Positions 1-8,496 of a stretch of DNA of 64,000 nt are shown here, piece after piece. Source of the DNA: DASYXT01 sp035934555 (GTDB lineage Bacteria > Verrucomicrobiota > Verrucomicrobiia > Limisphaerales > UBA8199). The stretch lies in the NCBI GenBank assembly GCA_035934555.1, contig DASYXT010000069.1, forward strand, positions 1 through 64,000, written 5' to 3'. Position 1 is the stretch's first letter. Each line of letters opens with the position of its first letter. The notes under the pieces are model-generated. The model saw nothing but the letters and a program-made list of their open reading frames with translations, was not told the DNA's origin and did not search any database. A program made the translations under genes and the position numbers.

Positions 1-204
1 GATTAGGCACTGCAGGGATCGACGCCGGGCCAGCATGAGCGGCTTTTACGATTTCATGTCCGCTCAGGGCGGAAAAAAAGCGCTCAGCCTCGTAACTGTC
101 TCTAAACCAAAATGGCTACCAGAGTTCTGACTCGGCCATAGTCCAGCTCGACGCCCCACAAATTCTGCTCGCCAACGCTGCGGCCGTGCGGTACACTCGC
201 ACTT

Positions 205-1110
205 ATGAGCCGCAGCTCTCTGAACCGGCGCCAGTTTCTGGAATCGACCGCGGTTTTGGCCGGCGCGGTATTATTCCCGACTTCAACCACCCTCGCCGGT
301 CCACCAAAGCGGACGGCGGTTGATCAGGTTTTGCTCGGCAACACCGGCGTGCGGTTGAGCCGATTGGGGATTGGCACCGGGACCAATAGCGGGCAGGTGC
401 AGCGGGCGCTGGGACGTGAAGGGTTCGATCGGCTCATCCGCTATGCCTACGACCAGGGCATTACCTACATCGACACCGCGGAGAGCTACCACACTCACGA
501 GTACATCCGGGAAGCGATTAAGGGTCTCCCGCGGGAGAAGCTCTATATCCAAACAAAGATGCCTGGCACGCCGGAGAAGCCGGCCGATTTGCTTGACCGA
601 TATCGGCGCGAGTTAGGCATTGAGTATTTCGATTGCGTCCTTTCCCATTATGCGACGACAGCGGATTGGGACGACCAACGCAAGCGGGTGCTGGATGCGC
701 TGCAAGAAGCCAAAGAAAAGAAAATCCTGCGTGCCAAGGGGGTTTCGTGCCACGGCTTGCCGGCATTGCGGCGGGCAACGGCCGTGCCGTGGGTGGATGT
801 GCAACTGGTGCGGCTCAATCCGCAGGGGCGCCACATCGATGGGCCCAGCTTCGAATGGAACGCACAGGGGTATGAAACGACGCTCCCGGACGTCACCAAA
901 GAGATACAGGCCATGCGCGCTCAGGGCCGGGGCATTATCGGCATGAAGCTGATCGGCAACGGCGACTTCAAAGACCCCGCCCAGCGTGAGAAATCAATCC
1001 GCTACGCGATGGGCTGCGGCCTGCTCGATGCGGCGGTGATTGGCTTCGCGACGACCGCCGAAATTGACGAGGCGATCCAGCGCATGAACCGCGCGCTGGC
1101 GGAGGCCTAG
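205..1110 (+). CDS. Tat-exported aldo/keto reductase
   Basis: A 301-residue NADPH-type aldo/keto reductase, expected to reduce or oxidise small carbonyl or sugar substrates; the substrate cannot be told from sequence. The N-terminus carries a twin-arginine motif (NRRQFLEST, residues 7-15) followed by a hydrophobic stretch to about residue 30, so export by the Tat route is likely. The AKR tetrad can be placed at D90 and Y95 (in YIDTAESY), K118 and H148 (in LSHYA). The C-terminal half is the usual TIM-barrel end with GMKLIGNGD. The ATG at 205 is the start that includes the whole Tat signal. It stands alone on the plus strand and its stop overlaps by 4 bases the end of a converging small ORF. 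Family sure, substrate unknown. Confidence 0.88.
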   Translation: MSRSSLNRRQFLESTAVLAGAVLFPTSTTLAGPPKRTAVDQVLLGNTGVRLSRLGIGTGTNSGQVQRALGREGFDRLIRYAYDQGITYIDTAESYHTHEYIREAIKGLPREKLYIQTKMPGTPEKPADLLDRYRRELGIEYFDCVLSHYATTADWDDQRKRVLDALQEAKEKKILRAKGVSCHGLPALRRATAVPWVDVQLVRLNPQGRHIDGPSFEWNAQGYETTLPDVTKEIQAMRAQGRGIIGMKLIGNGDFKDPAQREKSIRYAMGCGLLDAAVIGFATTAEIDEAIQRMNRALAEA

Positions 1111-1358
1111 CGCGCTCGGCTTTTGCGCGTCAGACGTGAGAGCATGATGTTGCGCACGGTGCCTTTGAGCAGGCGGTGTGCCTGAGCCAGCGCATCATCT
1201 AATCGAGCGCACTCCTCCAGCTCAGCCTCAGCGAGGGGCTTTTTCGCCACTACTGCATCTGCGGCCTTGCAACAGGCCTCCCGCAGCGCATCGATATCAT
1301 ATGCCAGCCGGGCGGTTCGGCCGATAGGTAAAGCGGGGTATCGTTTAGTCGATCTCAC
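1107..1358 (-). CDS. Small hypothetical protein, 83 aa
   Basis: A short charged protein, rich in Ala, Glu, Arg and Leu, with a predicted mostly helical character (the stretch from about residue 20 to 65, containing DALREACCKAAD, reads as two helices). It has no signal peptide and no motif I recognise. It converges on the aldo/keto reductase with a 4-base overlap of stop codons. Codon use resembles the neighbours, which slightly favours a real gene, but it could be a chance reading frame in GC-rich DNA. Confidence 0.35.
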   Translation of the reverse strand: MRSTKRYPALPIGRTARLAYDIDALREACCKAADAVVAKKPLAEAELEECARLDDALAQAHRLLKGTVRNIMLSRLTRKSRAR

Positions 1359-1588
1359 GCCTCAGCATCACCTATCGCGCATGGCGGCCGCATTCGGCAA
1401 ACGTCCGATCTTTTCCTCGGCGTTTGTCTGACAATCTTGTCATTGGGTTCGCGCACGAGGCCGGCGAGCTTGGACGAGTGATCCGGCCATGGCCGCAAGG
1501 CTTTGAAGGCGAGCGCTTGCCGCGCTGAATAGGACAGCGGGCGTGACGCGAAAAGCGGACGCCCGCCAGGTTGAGCTCAGGTCTGAAC

Positions 1589-1993
1589 TTATTGTGCGGT
1601 TGCGAGCTGCTCTTCAGCCGGCAATTTCGCCTGGAGTGGACATTCCGACAGGACGGGGCGCACCTCGACTTTGACGCCGTAGGGCAAGCCGGGGCATTGC
1701 CGGGCGATGGCAACCGCCTCGTCGATGGTGGCCACGTCGAGCAGGAAATAGCCGCCGATGGCTTCTTTGGACTCGGCAAACGGGCCGTCGGTAACGGCGC
1801 GGTTTTTGCCCGAAAGCACTTTTCCCTCGGGCCCCAGCGGGTGGCCTGCGACAGCCTTGCCCTTTTGCGTGAGGTCCTGGAACCACGCCATCCAATCCTC
1901 AGAGACCTTTTGCATTTGCTCGGGGGATAATCCCTTGTGCCAGTCCATGCCAATGAACAGCAGCATGTAGCCGCTTTGGTTATTTGTTTTCAT
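1589..1993 (-). CDS. YCII-related (DGPF) protein
   Basis: A 134-residue YCII/DGPF-family protein, small cytoplasmic ferredoxin-like-fold proteins of unclear biochemical role that are often encoded next to a particular group of ECF sigma factors. The signature is visible as TDGPFAESKEAIGGYF near residues 68-83, and the N-terminus YMLLFIGMDWH is typical. The start used is the ATG at 1993 (MKTNNQSGYM); an earlier in-frame ATG at 2032 would add 13 unrelated residues. The gene overlaps the end of the upstream sigma gene by 14 bases, so the two are probably co-transcribed and translationally coupled. Together they match the ECF42/DGPF arrangement described in actinobacteria and others. Confidence 0.85.
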   Translation of the reverse strand: MKTNNQSGYMLLFIGMDWHKGLSPEQMQKVSEDWMAWFQDLTQKGKAVAGHPLGPEGKVLSGKNRAVTDGPFAESKEAIGGYFLLDVATIDEAVAIARQCPGLPYGVKVEVRPVLSECPLQAKLPAEEQLATAQ

Positions 1994-3365
1994 AAGTTTT
2001 AGCTCTTTCTCGGTTAATCTTTGACCGTTCAATGGTAGGAACGAACGAGGTGGACGATTCAGGACAGCGCGCGCTGATTTTTTCTGCGCAAACGCGTAAG
2101 CGTTGCGTCAGGAATGCCCGTTCAGACTTCATTTCCACTAGTTCGAGCGCCTTGCTGAAATGTGCTTGCGCGGCGGCCCAATGGTTGAGCTGGGCCTCAA
2201 ACTCGCCCAGCACCGCATGAAAAAGGTAATAGGACTCGAGCGTGCCCTGACTTTGGATTTGGGCGACGGCGTCAATCCCCGCCTGGGGTCCGCGCACCTG
2301 GGCGACGGCGACGGCTCGGTTCAGCGCCACCACGGGCGAAGGGTCCATCGCCGCTAATTGATTGTAAAGCGATAGAATCCTGGCCCAATCCGTCGTGGTG
2401 TAGTCTGGGGCCGCGCAATGGCAGGCGGCAATTCCCGCCTGCAAATGATACTCGGAGAGCTGGCCGCCGGCGGCCGATTGCGCCAGGTGAAACATGCCTC
2501 GCGCGATTTTTGCCGCGTCCCACCGCGTGCGGTTCTGTTCACTGAGGCGTACCAAATTACCGTCGGCATCGACACGGGCCGGACCACGGGCGGCGTTGAG
2601 CAGCATGAGGGCCAGCAACGCGTGAGTTCTGGGCTGGTTACCGGCGGGATGCTGTGCCAGCAACCCGGCCAGGCGAATCGCCTCGCCGCAAATCTCCTCC
2701 CGCACCAGCATTTCCCCGGCGGAGGCTTTGTAGCCCTCGTTGAACAACAAATAAAGCGATTGCAGGACCCCCTCAAGCCGTGGCTCGAGTTGAGCCCCGG
2801 CGGGGATTTCGAACCGAATTCCTTCATCCCGGAGCCGCTGTTTGGCACGGGTCAACCGTTTGGCAATGGCGGCTTCCGAGGTTAAAAAGGCGCGGGCGAT
2901 TTCGGCGATACCAAACCCGCAAAGCGTCTTGAGGGCCAGGGCGGCCTGGGCGTCCTGTGGAATCAAGGGATGGCAGCAGACGAACATCAATCTGAGGCGA
3001 TCGTCGGCGATTTCCTGATCGGAAAAAACCGGTTGCTCGGCCACGGCGCTATCGCCTTCGATCAGCCGGATGATTTCCGGTTGCTTATCGCGAAAACTCC
3101 GATGTCGGCGCACCACATCCAGCGCCAGGTTGCGCGCCACCCGCATCAGCCACGCGGCCGGATTCGCCGGCACGCCGTAAAAGGGCCAGGTTTGTAACGC
3201 GCGCGCCAGGGCCTCCTGCATTACATCCTCGGCCAGTTGGAAATGCTCCAGCCCAAAAATGCGAGTCAGGACCGCGATCATTTTTCCTGATTCCTCGCGG
3301 AATAGATGCTCCACCAGGTGGGAAACGCCGCCGGGAGCGCTTGGTTCGGCACGTGCGGAGTTCAT
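1980..3365 (-). CDS. ECF sigma factor with long C-terminal extension (ECF42 type)
   Basis: An RNA polymerase sigma factor of 461 residues, far longer than a normal ECF factor (about 190). Region 2 (LVEHLFREESGKMIAVLTRIFGLEHFQLAEDVMQEALARAL) and region 4 (ALALKTLCGFGIAEIARAFLTSEAAIAKRLTRAKQRLR) occupy the first 190 residues. The remainder is the helical, TPR-like DUF6596 extension (LYLLFNEGYKASAGE, ALNRAVAVAQVRGPQAG). In the ECF42 group this extension is needed for activity and takes the place of an anti-sigma factor. The start chosen is the ATG at 3365, because the 69 residues upstream in frame look non-coding and the family begins near here. The DGPF gene directly downstream supports the assignment. 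Confidence 0.88.
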   Translation of the reverse strand: MNSARAEPSAPGGVSHLVEHLFREESGKMIAVLTRIFGLEHFQLAEDVMQEALARALQTWPFYGVPANPAAWLMRVARNLALDVVRRHRSFRDKQPEIIRLIEGDSAVAEQPVFSDQEIADDRLRLMFVCCHPLIPQDAQAALALKTLCGFGIAEIARAFLTSEAAIAKRLTRAKQRLRDEGIRFEIPAGAQLEPRLEGVLQSLYLLFNEGYKASAGEMLVREEICGEAIRLAGLLAQHPAGNQPRTHALLALMLLNAARGPARVDADGNLVRLSEQNRTRWDAAKIARGMFHLAQSAAGGQLSEYHLQAGIAACHCAAPDYTTTDWARILSLYNQLAAMDPSPVVALNRAVAVAQVRGPQAGIDAVAQIQSQGTLESYYLFHAVLGEFEAQLNHWAAAQAHFSKALELVEMKSERAFLTQRLRVCAEKISARCPESSTSFVPTIERSKINRERAKTYENK

Positions 3366-3552
3366 AGGCGATGCGGCGTGGGGGGCAGAACGTGGCCAGT
3401 CCGGCGCCGGCGGCGAAATAAGCTGAGATAAAGGCGAGCATAGGATGAAATCATGGGCCCAATCTGCTTCAGGTGCGGCTCGAAAACCAGCGCGTTTGTT
3501 TCGATTTATTTGTCCACTTGTCTGGCGGCGTCGTCTAAATAGGTAAGAACGA

Positions 3553-4116
3553 ATGGGACCGGAGCAACTCATGCAAGCCGCACAGGCGGGGGAGCCCGCC
3601 GCCGCCGAAGAGCTGGTCGAATGCTTTTACGGCAGGATTTATGCACTGCACCGTCGGCTCACCGGCAACCCGGCAGACGCGGCCGACCTCACACAGCGGA
3701 CCTTCAGCCGCGCGTGGCAGGCGCTGCCCGGTTTTGCCGGGCGGTGCTCGGTCGGGTCCTGGTTGCATAAAATCGCCTATAACCTGTACTTGGATTGGCG
3801 CCGGGCGGACCAACACCGGCAGACGCGGCATAGCGAATGGTGGCTGGCACAGGTTGATCCGCCTGCACCCGATGAGCAACTCATTACGAGAGACCTCGCG
3901 GCGCGGCTGTATCTGGCGGTGGACAAATTGGAGCCGGTTTTGCGTGAAACTCTGCACCTGCTTTATTACCAGGAGCTGTCCCTCGAGGAAGTCGCGGCGG
4001 CGATGAGCGTCGCGGCCAGCACCGTCAAGTACCGACGCAAAATGGCCTTGAAGGAACTTCAGAAAGAAATGGCCGAGCCTGTAGCGGGATTGGCGCGAAC
4101 GGCAAGAGCATTATGA
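3553..4116 (+). CDS. ECF RNA polymerase sigma factor
   Basis: A 187-residue ECF-type sigma-70 factor. Region 2 spans about residues 10-80 (DAADLTQRTFSRAWQALPGF, then WLHKIAYNLYLDWRR) and region 4 about residues 120-170 (LHLLYYQELSLEEVAAAMSVAASTVKYRRKMALKEL). The DNA-recognition helix is intact. The gene lies divergently from the ECF42-type sigma gene, and its stop overlaps the next ATG in an ATGA, so it is translationally coupled to two membrane-anchored proteins that may control it. It is distinct from the neighbouring sigma factor and has no C-terminal extension. Confidence 0.88.
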   Translation: MGPEQLMQAAQAGEPAAAEELVECFYGRIYALHRRLTGNPADAADLTQRTFSRAWQALPGFAGRCSVGSWLHKIAYNLYLDWRRADQHRQTRHSEWWLAQVDPPAPDEQLITRDLAARLYLAVDKLEPVLRETLHLLYYQELSLEEVAAAMSVAASTVKYRRKMALKELQKEMAEPVAGLARTARAL

Positions 4117-5078
4117 ATCCAACTGACCAAAACATCGAACAGCTTCTCCGAAAGGCGCCTAAGCCGGCGGCACCCTCGGACCTAAAACAGCAGTTGATTG
4201 CGGCAGCGCGGCAAGCTATCGCGACGCAAACTCGAACACCTCAAAGTGTGCTGCCCCAACCGCCCGGCAGTTGGTTGCGACGTTGGTGGCCAGTGCTGCT
4301 CCCAGGCGCGCTTTCACTTGGCTGCGCCGCAGTCCTAACCATGCAGCAAATTGAAATTGGTGACGTGCAAAAAACCGTCTCCGCGCTGACGCAGGCCGCA
4401 GCACAGAGCGGCAGCGAAACGACTCCGGCGAGCCCCGGCGCGCCGACGGTCGAGGTCATGCAGGAGCCGGCCACGCAGGCGGCGGAATTGGCGCGGCTTC
4501 GGGCCGAGGCAGCGCGCCTGCGCGGCGAAATTGCCAAACTGGAACAGGTTCAGGCAGACAATGCGCGGCTCCGAGGCCAATTGGCGTTGCCGGCAGCTCT
4601 GGAATTAAGTCCGGAGGAAGCCAAAGCAAAGGAGGAGGCCATGTGCACGGCATGTGCCAACAACCTGAAACAGCTCGGCTTAGCCGCCAAAACCTGGGCC
4701 CTCGACAATACCAACGTGTTTCCGCAACACGTGCTGGAAATGACCAACGAAATGAGCACGCCGAGAATCCTGGTCTGCCCTGCCGATACCGGGCGCCAAC
4801 CGGCCGGCGATTGGTCGTCGTGGAGCACTGCCAATATGTCTTACGAGTATCTGGGTGCGGGTGGAACTGATGGAGAGCCGAACCGGGTGCTGTTCCGCTG
4901 CCCGATTCATGGGAACGTGTTATTGTTTGATGGCAGCGTGCAGCGCGAGGTGGGCAAAATGCATCCGGATTGGTTGGTGCAGAAGGACGGGAAACTCTAT
5001 TTAGAAGACCCTCGTCAGCCGAATGCTAATCCCGCAGCGCCGGCACCGAGCGCCGGATACGATCTGCGTAATCCATGA
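4113..5078 (+). CDS. Membrane-anchored coiled-coil protein with pseudopilin-like C-terminal domain; candidate anti-sigma partner
   Basis: A 321-residue protein of no named family. Residues 1-45 are cytoplasmic and charged (NIEQLLRKAPKPAAPSDLKQQL), a layout seen in anti-sigma factors. A single membrane segment follows at about 55-73 (WWPVLLPGALSLGCAAVLTM). Residues 120-160 form a leucine/alanine coiled coil (ELARLRAEAARLRGEIAKLE). The C-terminal 130 residues resemble the domain of prepilin-type H-X-DG proteins: CANNLKQLGLAAKTWALDN early, then CPADTG and CPIHGNVLLFDGSVQ. The gene overlaps both the sigma gene upstream and the next gene by 4 bases. Anti-sigma function is an inference from coupling and topology only. 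Confidence 0.6.
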   Translation: MNPTDQNIEQLLRKAPKPAAPSDLKQQLIAAARQAIATQTRTPQSVLPQPPGSWLRRWWPVLLPGALSLGCAAVLTMQQIEIGDVQKTVSALTQAAAQSGSETTPASPGAPTVEVMQEPATQAAELARLRAEAARLRGEIAKLEQVQADNARLRGQLALPAALELSPEEAKAKEEAMCTACANNLKQLGLAAKTWALDNTNVFPQHVLEMTNEMSTPRILVCPADTGRQPAGDWSSWSTANMSYEYLGAGGTDGEPNRVLFRCPIHGNVLLFDGSVQREVGKMHPDWLVQKDGKLYLEDPRQPNANPAAPAPSAGYDLRNP

Positions 5079-5749
5079 ACCTGCGAAACACGATCGCTGG
5101 AGTCCTGGTTGCAGTTTTTACCGCGAGTCTGTGCGGTGTCGCGGTGCAGCAGCGGCATTTGGCAAAGCTGAAGACGGGTCAGCAAACGGTGCTCAAGCAG
5201 TTGGCAGGTGACCCGGTCGAGATATCGCACCCCGCGACAGAGCCGCAGGAGGTGGCGACGCGTGCCGAGGTTGACCCGGAACTGTTGCAGTTGCGCAACG
5301 AAGTGACACAGTTGACCGCGCGCCGACGGGAGTTGGCCGGCGTGCTGGCTGAAAACGAACGCCTCCGAACGCAGTTAGCGGCGCATGGCACAAATGCACC
5401 CAACACCCGGTTGTTGTTGCTTTCCGAGGCGCGGTTCGTGGGGTATGGCACGCCCGAGAACACGCTCCAATCGCTGCTCTGGTCGGTTCAGCAGCGCGAT
5501 TTCACGAATTTCGTGCAGGCGTTCGCGCCAGCCGCCGCACAAAAGCTTCCAGCTCCCGGCGACCCCGAGTCGCGCGGCATGCTTAACTCACTCCATGCAG
5601 ATTTAGCAGGCCTGACCATTCTCGGGCGACGCGAACTCGGCGAAGGACAAGTCGAGTTGATGGTGCAATCGCTGCTTCCCAACACCGAACCTCACACCCT
5701 CCGGCTCCAGCGGTTCAATGGAGAATGGAAAGTGTCGCAGTTGCCGTAA
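5075..5749 (+). CDS. Membrane-anchored coiled-coil hypothetical protein
   Basis: A 224-residue protein, third gene of the sigma operon, overlapping the previous gene by 4 bases. The N-terminus is a signal anchor (TIAGVLVAVFTASLCGVAV, about residues 6-24). A coiled coil follows at about 68-110 (LLQLRNEVTQLTARRRELAGVLAENERLRTQL). The C-terminal domain (from about residue 120, ARFVGYGTPENTLQSLLWSVQQRDFTNFVQAFAP) looks like a small globular fold that could be extracytoplasmic. Sharing a signal-anchor plus coiled-coil layout with the preceding protein suggests the two interact. No catalytic motif is visible. Confidence 0.6.
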   Translation: MNLRNTIAGVLVAVFTASLCGVAVQQRHLAKLKTGQQTVLKQLAGDPVEISHPATEPQEVATRAEVDPELLQLRNEVTQLTARRRELAGVLAENERLRTQLAAHGTNAPNTRLLLLSEARFVGYGTPENTLQSLLWSVQQRDFTNFVQAFAPAAAQKLPAPGDPESRGMLNSLHADLAGLTILGRRELGEGQVELMVQSLLPNTEPHTLRLQRFNGEWKVSQLP

Positions 5750-5812
5750 CTGCCATGGTGAACTAAAGCCCCAGGCTACGGACAAGGTCCGCGCAAGTCG
5801 TTACCGCGTGGC

Positions 5813-5830
5813 GCAGATTTTTTAATCTGC
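5813..5830. terminator. Hairpin between convergent genes
   Basis: A perfect 7-base stem, GCAGATT and AATCTGC, around a TTTT loop, lying between the end of the sigma operon (5749) and the end of the converging cbb3 operon (5846). The position suits a bidirectional terminator, but no long U tract follows on either strand, so it may be a weak or Rho-assisted site. Confidence 0.4.
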
Positions 5831-5845
5831 CGTATTGCAACCACA

Positions 5846-6532
5846 TCAATGCGCGCAGCAGTTGCCCGCCCCGTGCTGCAGGTCCGGGCTGACGTACGGA
5901 ATGTTCAGCGACATGCCGCGCAGGATGAGCAGCGCCCCCAACACAAAAACCGATATGGGAACGGCAGCCCGGAGCCGCAAGCGCAGCGGCATTGGAATGA
6001 GCCGGCCCGAAAGACTAATCGCTAACATTAACGGTGCCGTGCCAATCCCAAAAGCAGCCATATAATTAACCGCGGAAAGAACGCCACCAGTTGCAATCGC
6101 CCCGGCGCATGCCACATAAACCAGGCCGCAGGGCAACAAGCCATTCAACAAGCCCAGCATCGCTAATGCACTGAGCGAGCGGCGGTGGAGCAAATTCGAC
6201 ATGCCTCGCTTTAACCGCTGCAACAGGCTGATTACCGGCGCCGCCAACGCTAACTTCCGCGAGGTGAACAACCCGGCCACCAAGAGCAATCCCAACGAAA
6301 TCGAGACGTATCGTTGAATCCCAGCCAGAGCCAACGTTCGCCCAGCCAACCCAAACACCACACCCAGCGCGCAGTAAGTGCCGATGCGTCCGAGGGTGTA
6401 GGCGGCTCGTTCGGCCACCAGGCTCAGCCCGGTGCGCCCGGCGGTCGGCAGCGCCAGTGCCAGTGGACCGCACATGCCGGCACAATGCAGGCTGCCCACC
6501 AAGCCCAGGATGAATGCTGTCCAGTATTGCAT
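5846..6532 (-). CDS. SafE/TauE-like (UreH-type) membrane protein of the cbb3 cluster
   Basis: A 228-residue polytopic membrane protein with six or so hydrophobic segments. The N-terminus holds the motif GSLHCAGMCGPLALALP (about residues 11-27), diagnostic for the DsbD_2/UreH-like transmembrane family that sits at the end of many cbb3 oxidase clusters and is thought to help copper or redox handling during oxidase assembly. The start used is the ATG at 6532 (MQYWTAFILGL); an upstream in-frame start would add 34 residues that do not resemble the family. It is the last gene of the minus-strand cco operon. Confidence 0.82.
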   Translation of the reverse strand: MQYWTAFILGLVGSLHCAGMCGPLALALPTAGRTGLSLVAERAAYTLGRIGTYCALGVVFGLAGRTLALAGIQRYVSISLGLLLVAGLFTSRKLALAAPVISLLQRLKRGMSNLLHRRSLSALAMLGLLNGLLPCGLVYVACAGAIATGGVLSAVNYMAAFGIGTAPLMLAISLSGRLIPMPLRLRLRAAVPISVFVLGALLILRGMSLNIPYVSPDLQHGAGNCCAH

Positions 6533-6552
6533 TTCAGTCTCTGGCCGCGGCG

Positions 6553-7026
6553 CTAGGTTCGCGAGCCGATCACGATCTTCTGGTCTATGAAATAGTCCTG
6601 GCTGGCGACGCGCCAATTGACCCGGATTTTCCAAAGACCGCGCGCGAGCTGACTGGCATCGACGGCCTGCACTCCATCGCTATCGACGTGCAAATCCAAC
6701 CTCTGATCAAGCCCAGCCGCGGAGGGTCGGTACAGTTCCAGCCGTCCAGTAGCGGGGGAGCGGCGTTGGTCAATCGGCAGTTGGAAGCGGATCAGTTGCC
6801 GCACGGGATCGTAGGAGACCGTAGCGGGCGCGAGCAGTTGGTTGGCCCGCTGCATCCGATCGAGCTGATTCTGGAACCGGAGTTCCTGGTCATAATAGTT
6901 GTTGTTGACCAATTCGACCTTTTGCGAGCAGGCCATCACCACCAGCCCGATGGTGCCGGAAATGAACAGGGCGAAGGTCAGGATAATGGCCAAGGGCCAC
7001 AGGTTGCGAGCGGGCTTCATAAGCAT
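6553..7026 (-). CDS. ccoH: FixH/CcoH family cbb3 oxidase assembly protein
   Basis: A 157-residue protein with one N-terminal membrane helix (WPLAIILTFALFISGTIGLVV) and a periplasmic beta-sandwich-like domain ending in GLWKIRVNWRVASQDYFIDQKIVI, matching FixH/CcoH. These proteins are needed for stable assembly of cbb3 oxidase. Start could be the ATG at 7026 or the one two codons inside (7020). It lies immediately after ccoG in the operon, the classical fixG-fixH order. Confidence 0.88.
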   Translation of the reverse strand: MLMKPARNLWPLAIILTFALFISGTIGLVVMACSQKVELVNNNYYDQELRFQNQLDRMQRANQLLAPATVSYDPVRQLIRFQLPIDQRRSPATGRLELYRPSAAGLDQRLDLHVDSDGVQAVDASQLARGLWKIRVNWRVASQDYFIDQKIVIGSRT

Positions 7027-8496
7027 TCAATGAGTATCATCGCGAGGGCCGAGGAAGGCGGTTTTGATCGTATCAATGTGTTTGCCTTGGGAGAAAACGC
7101 CTATGACCAGCGGGGTGGTGCCGGGTTGCAGCACGCGCGGGTCCAGCGTGACAAGCACGGAGGTTTCGGCGTGCCCCTCCGGTCCGACGCACATGGCGTT
7201 GCCCAGGACCTGCAAGTCGCCAGGCGGGTTCCGCAACTTCAGTTCGATAGGGATCGAGCGCGAGGTTTTGTTGACCACCCGGACCGTGTAGAGATTGCTG
7301 TAATGGCCATCGGGCATTTGCTGAAACAAGGCGCCCGGGGCGCGCAACAGGGTGGTTTGCACGTCCGACCGCGTGAAGACGAGAAACGCCAGCAGACCTG
7401 CCAGCGCCAACAGTAGCAGCGAGTAGCCGACCAACCGCGGAGTCAGGCGCAGCGGCTCACCGCGTTCGATGCCATTCAGCGACGCGTAGCGAATGAGCCC
7501 GCGCGGCCGCCCAATGCGGTCCATGACGTCATCGCAGGCATCAATGCACGCGGTGCATTGCACGCATTCCATCTGCGTGCCGTTGCGGATGTCAATACCG
7601 GTCGGGCAGACGGCGACGCATTGCTGGCAGGAAATGCAATCGCCTAACCCGGCGGTGGCCCGGCCCTCGACGCCCTGATTGCGCCGCAACGGCGCGCGCT
7701 GCTCGCCGCGCTTGTAGTCGTATGCGACCAGGATCGTGTTCTCATCCAGCAACGTTGATTGCAACCGGCCATAGGGGCAAATGAACGTGCAGGCCTGTTC
7801 CCGGAAGCGAGCAAAGATCGCGTAAAAAACCAAGGTGAACAGGGCCATGAACCCAAGCCCTTGCAAGTGCTTTGCGGGGCTTTCCGTCACGAGGTGAAAA
7901 AGCTGATCGGTCCCGATGATGTAGGCCAGCAAGGTGTTGCCGACGAGAAATGAGAGCCCAATGAAGACCGCATGTTTGCTGAGTTTACGCAGCGCTTTGC
8001 TGGCGTTCCACGGAGCCTTGTTCAAGGCACGTTGCTGATAAGAATCCCCTTCGATGAAGTATTCAATTTTGCGGAATACCATTTCCATCAAGACGGTCTG
8101 CGGACAGGCCCAACCGCACCAAAGGCGGCCATAGGCAGCGGTGAAAACGAGGATACTGGTGATGAACAGCAGCAGCGCCAAGGCGAGCATGAACATGTCC
8201 TGAGGCCAGAACACCTGGCCCAGAAGGATGAACTTGCGCTCGACCACGTTCATCAGCAGCAACGGGTTCCCATGTACCCGCAGGAACGGCCCGGTGAACA
8301 TCAGCGCGAGCAACACCCAACTCAGGCCTGTGCGCGCCTGGAAAAAGCGCCCGCGTACCTTGCGTGGGTATAGCCAGCGGCGTCGTCCCTCCTGGTCAGC
8401 GGTGCTGAGCCGATCACGAAAATCGCCCCCGGCGCTTGAACGTGGCGCACTAGTCTTCGCCAGGGGCGGGGCCATGACTCTGTCGCTCTCTTTCAT
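7027..8496 (-). CDS. ccoG: Cytochrome c oxidase accessory protein CcoG (FixG)
   Basis: A 489-residue membrane iron-sulfur protein. Cysteine clusters CGWACPQTVL (about residues 126-135) and CISCQQCVAVCP plus CVQCTACIDACD (about residues 290-330) supply ligands for two [4Fe-4S] centres, and the surrounding hydrophobic segments anchor it. The C-terminal domain (about 370-489) is the usual periplasmic immunoglobulin-like FixG end. CcoG is known to act as a cupric reductase that supports copper insertion into the oxidase. It overlaps the ccoP stop by 4 bases. Confidence 0.93.
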   Translation of the reverse strand: MKESDRVMAPPLAKTSAPRSSAGGDFRDRLSTADQEGRRRWLYPRKVRGRFFQARTGLSWVLLALMFTGPFLRVHGNPLLLMNVVERKFILLGQVFWPQDMFMLALALLLFITSILVFTAAYGRLWCGWACPQTVLMEMVFRKIEYFIEGDSYQQRALNKAPWNASKALRKLSKHAVFIGLSFLVGNTLLAYIIGTDQLFHLVTESPAKHLQGLGFMALFTLVFYAIFARFREQACTFICPYGRLQSTLLDENTILVAYDYKRGEQRAPLRRNQGVEGRATAGLGDCISCQQCVAVCPTGIDIRNGTQMECVQCTACIDACDDVMDRIGRPRGLIRYASLNGIERGEPLRLTPRLVGYSLLLLALAGLLAFLVFTRSDVQTTLLRAPGALFQQMPDGHYSNLYTVRVVNKTSRSIPIELKLRNPPGDLQVLGNAMCVGPEGHAETSVLVTLDPRVLQPGTTPLVIGVFSQGKHIDTIKTAFLGPRDDTH

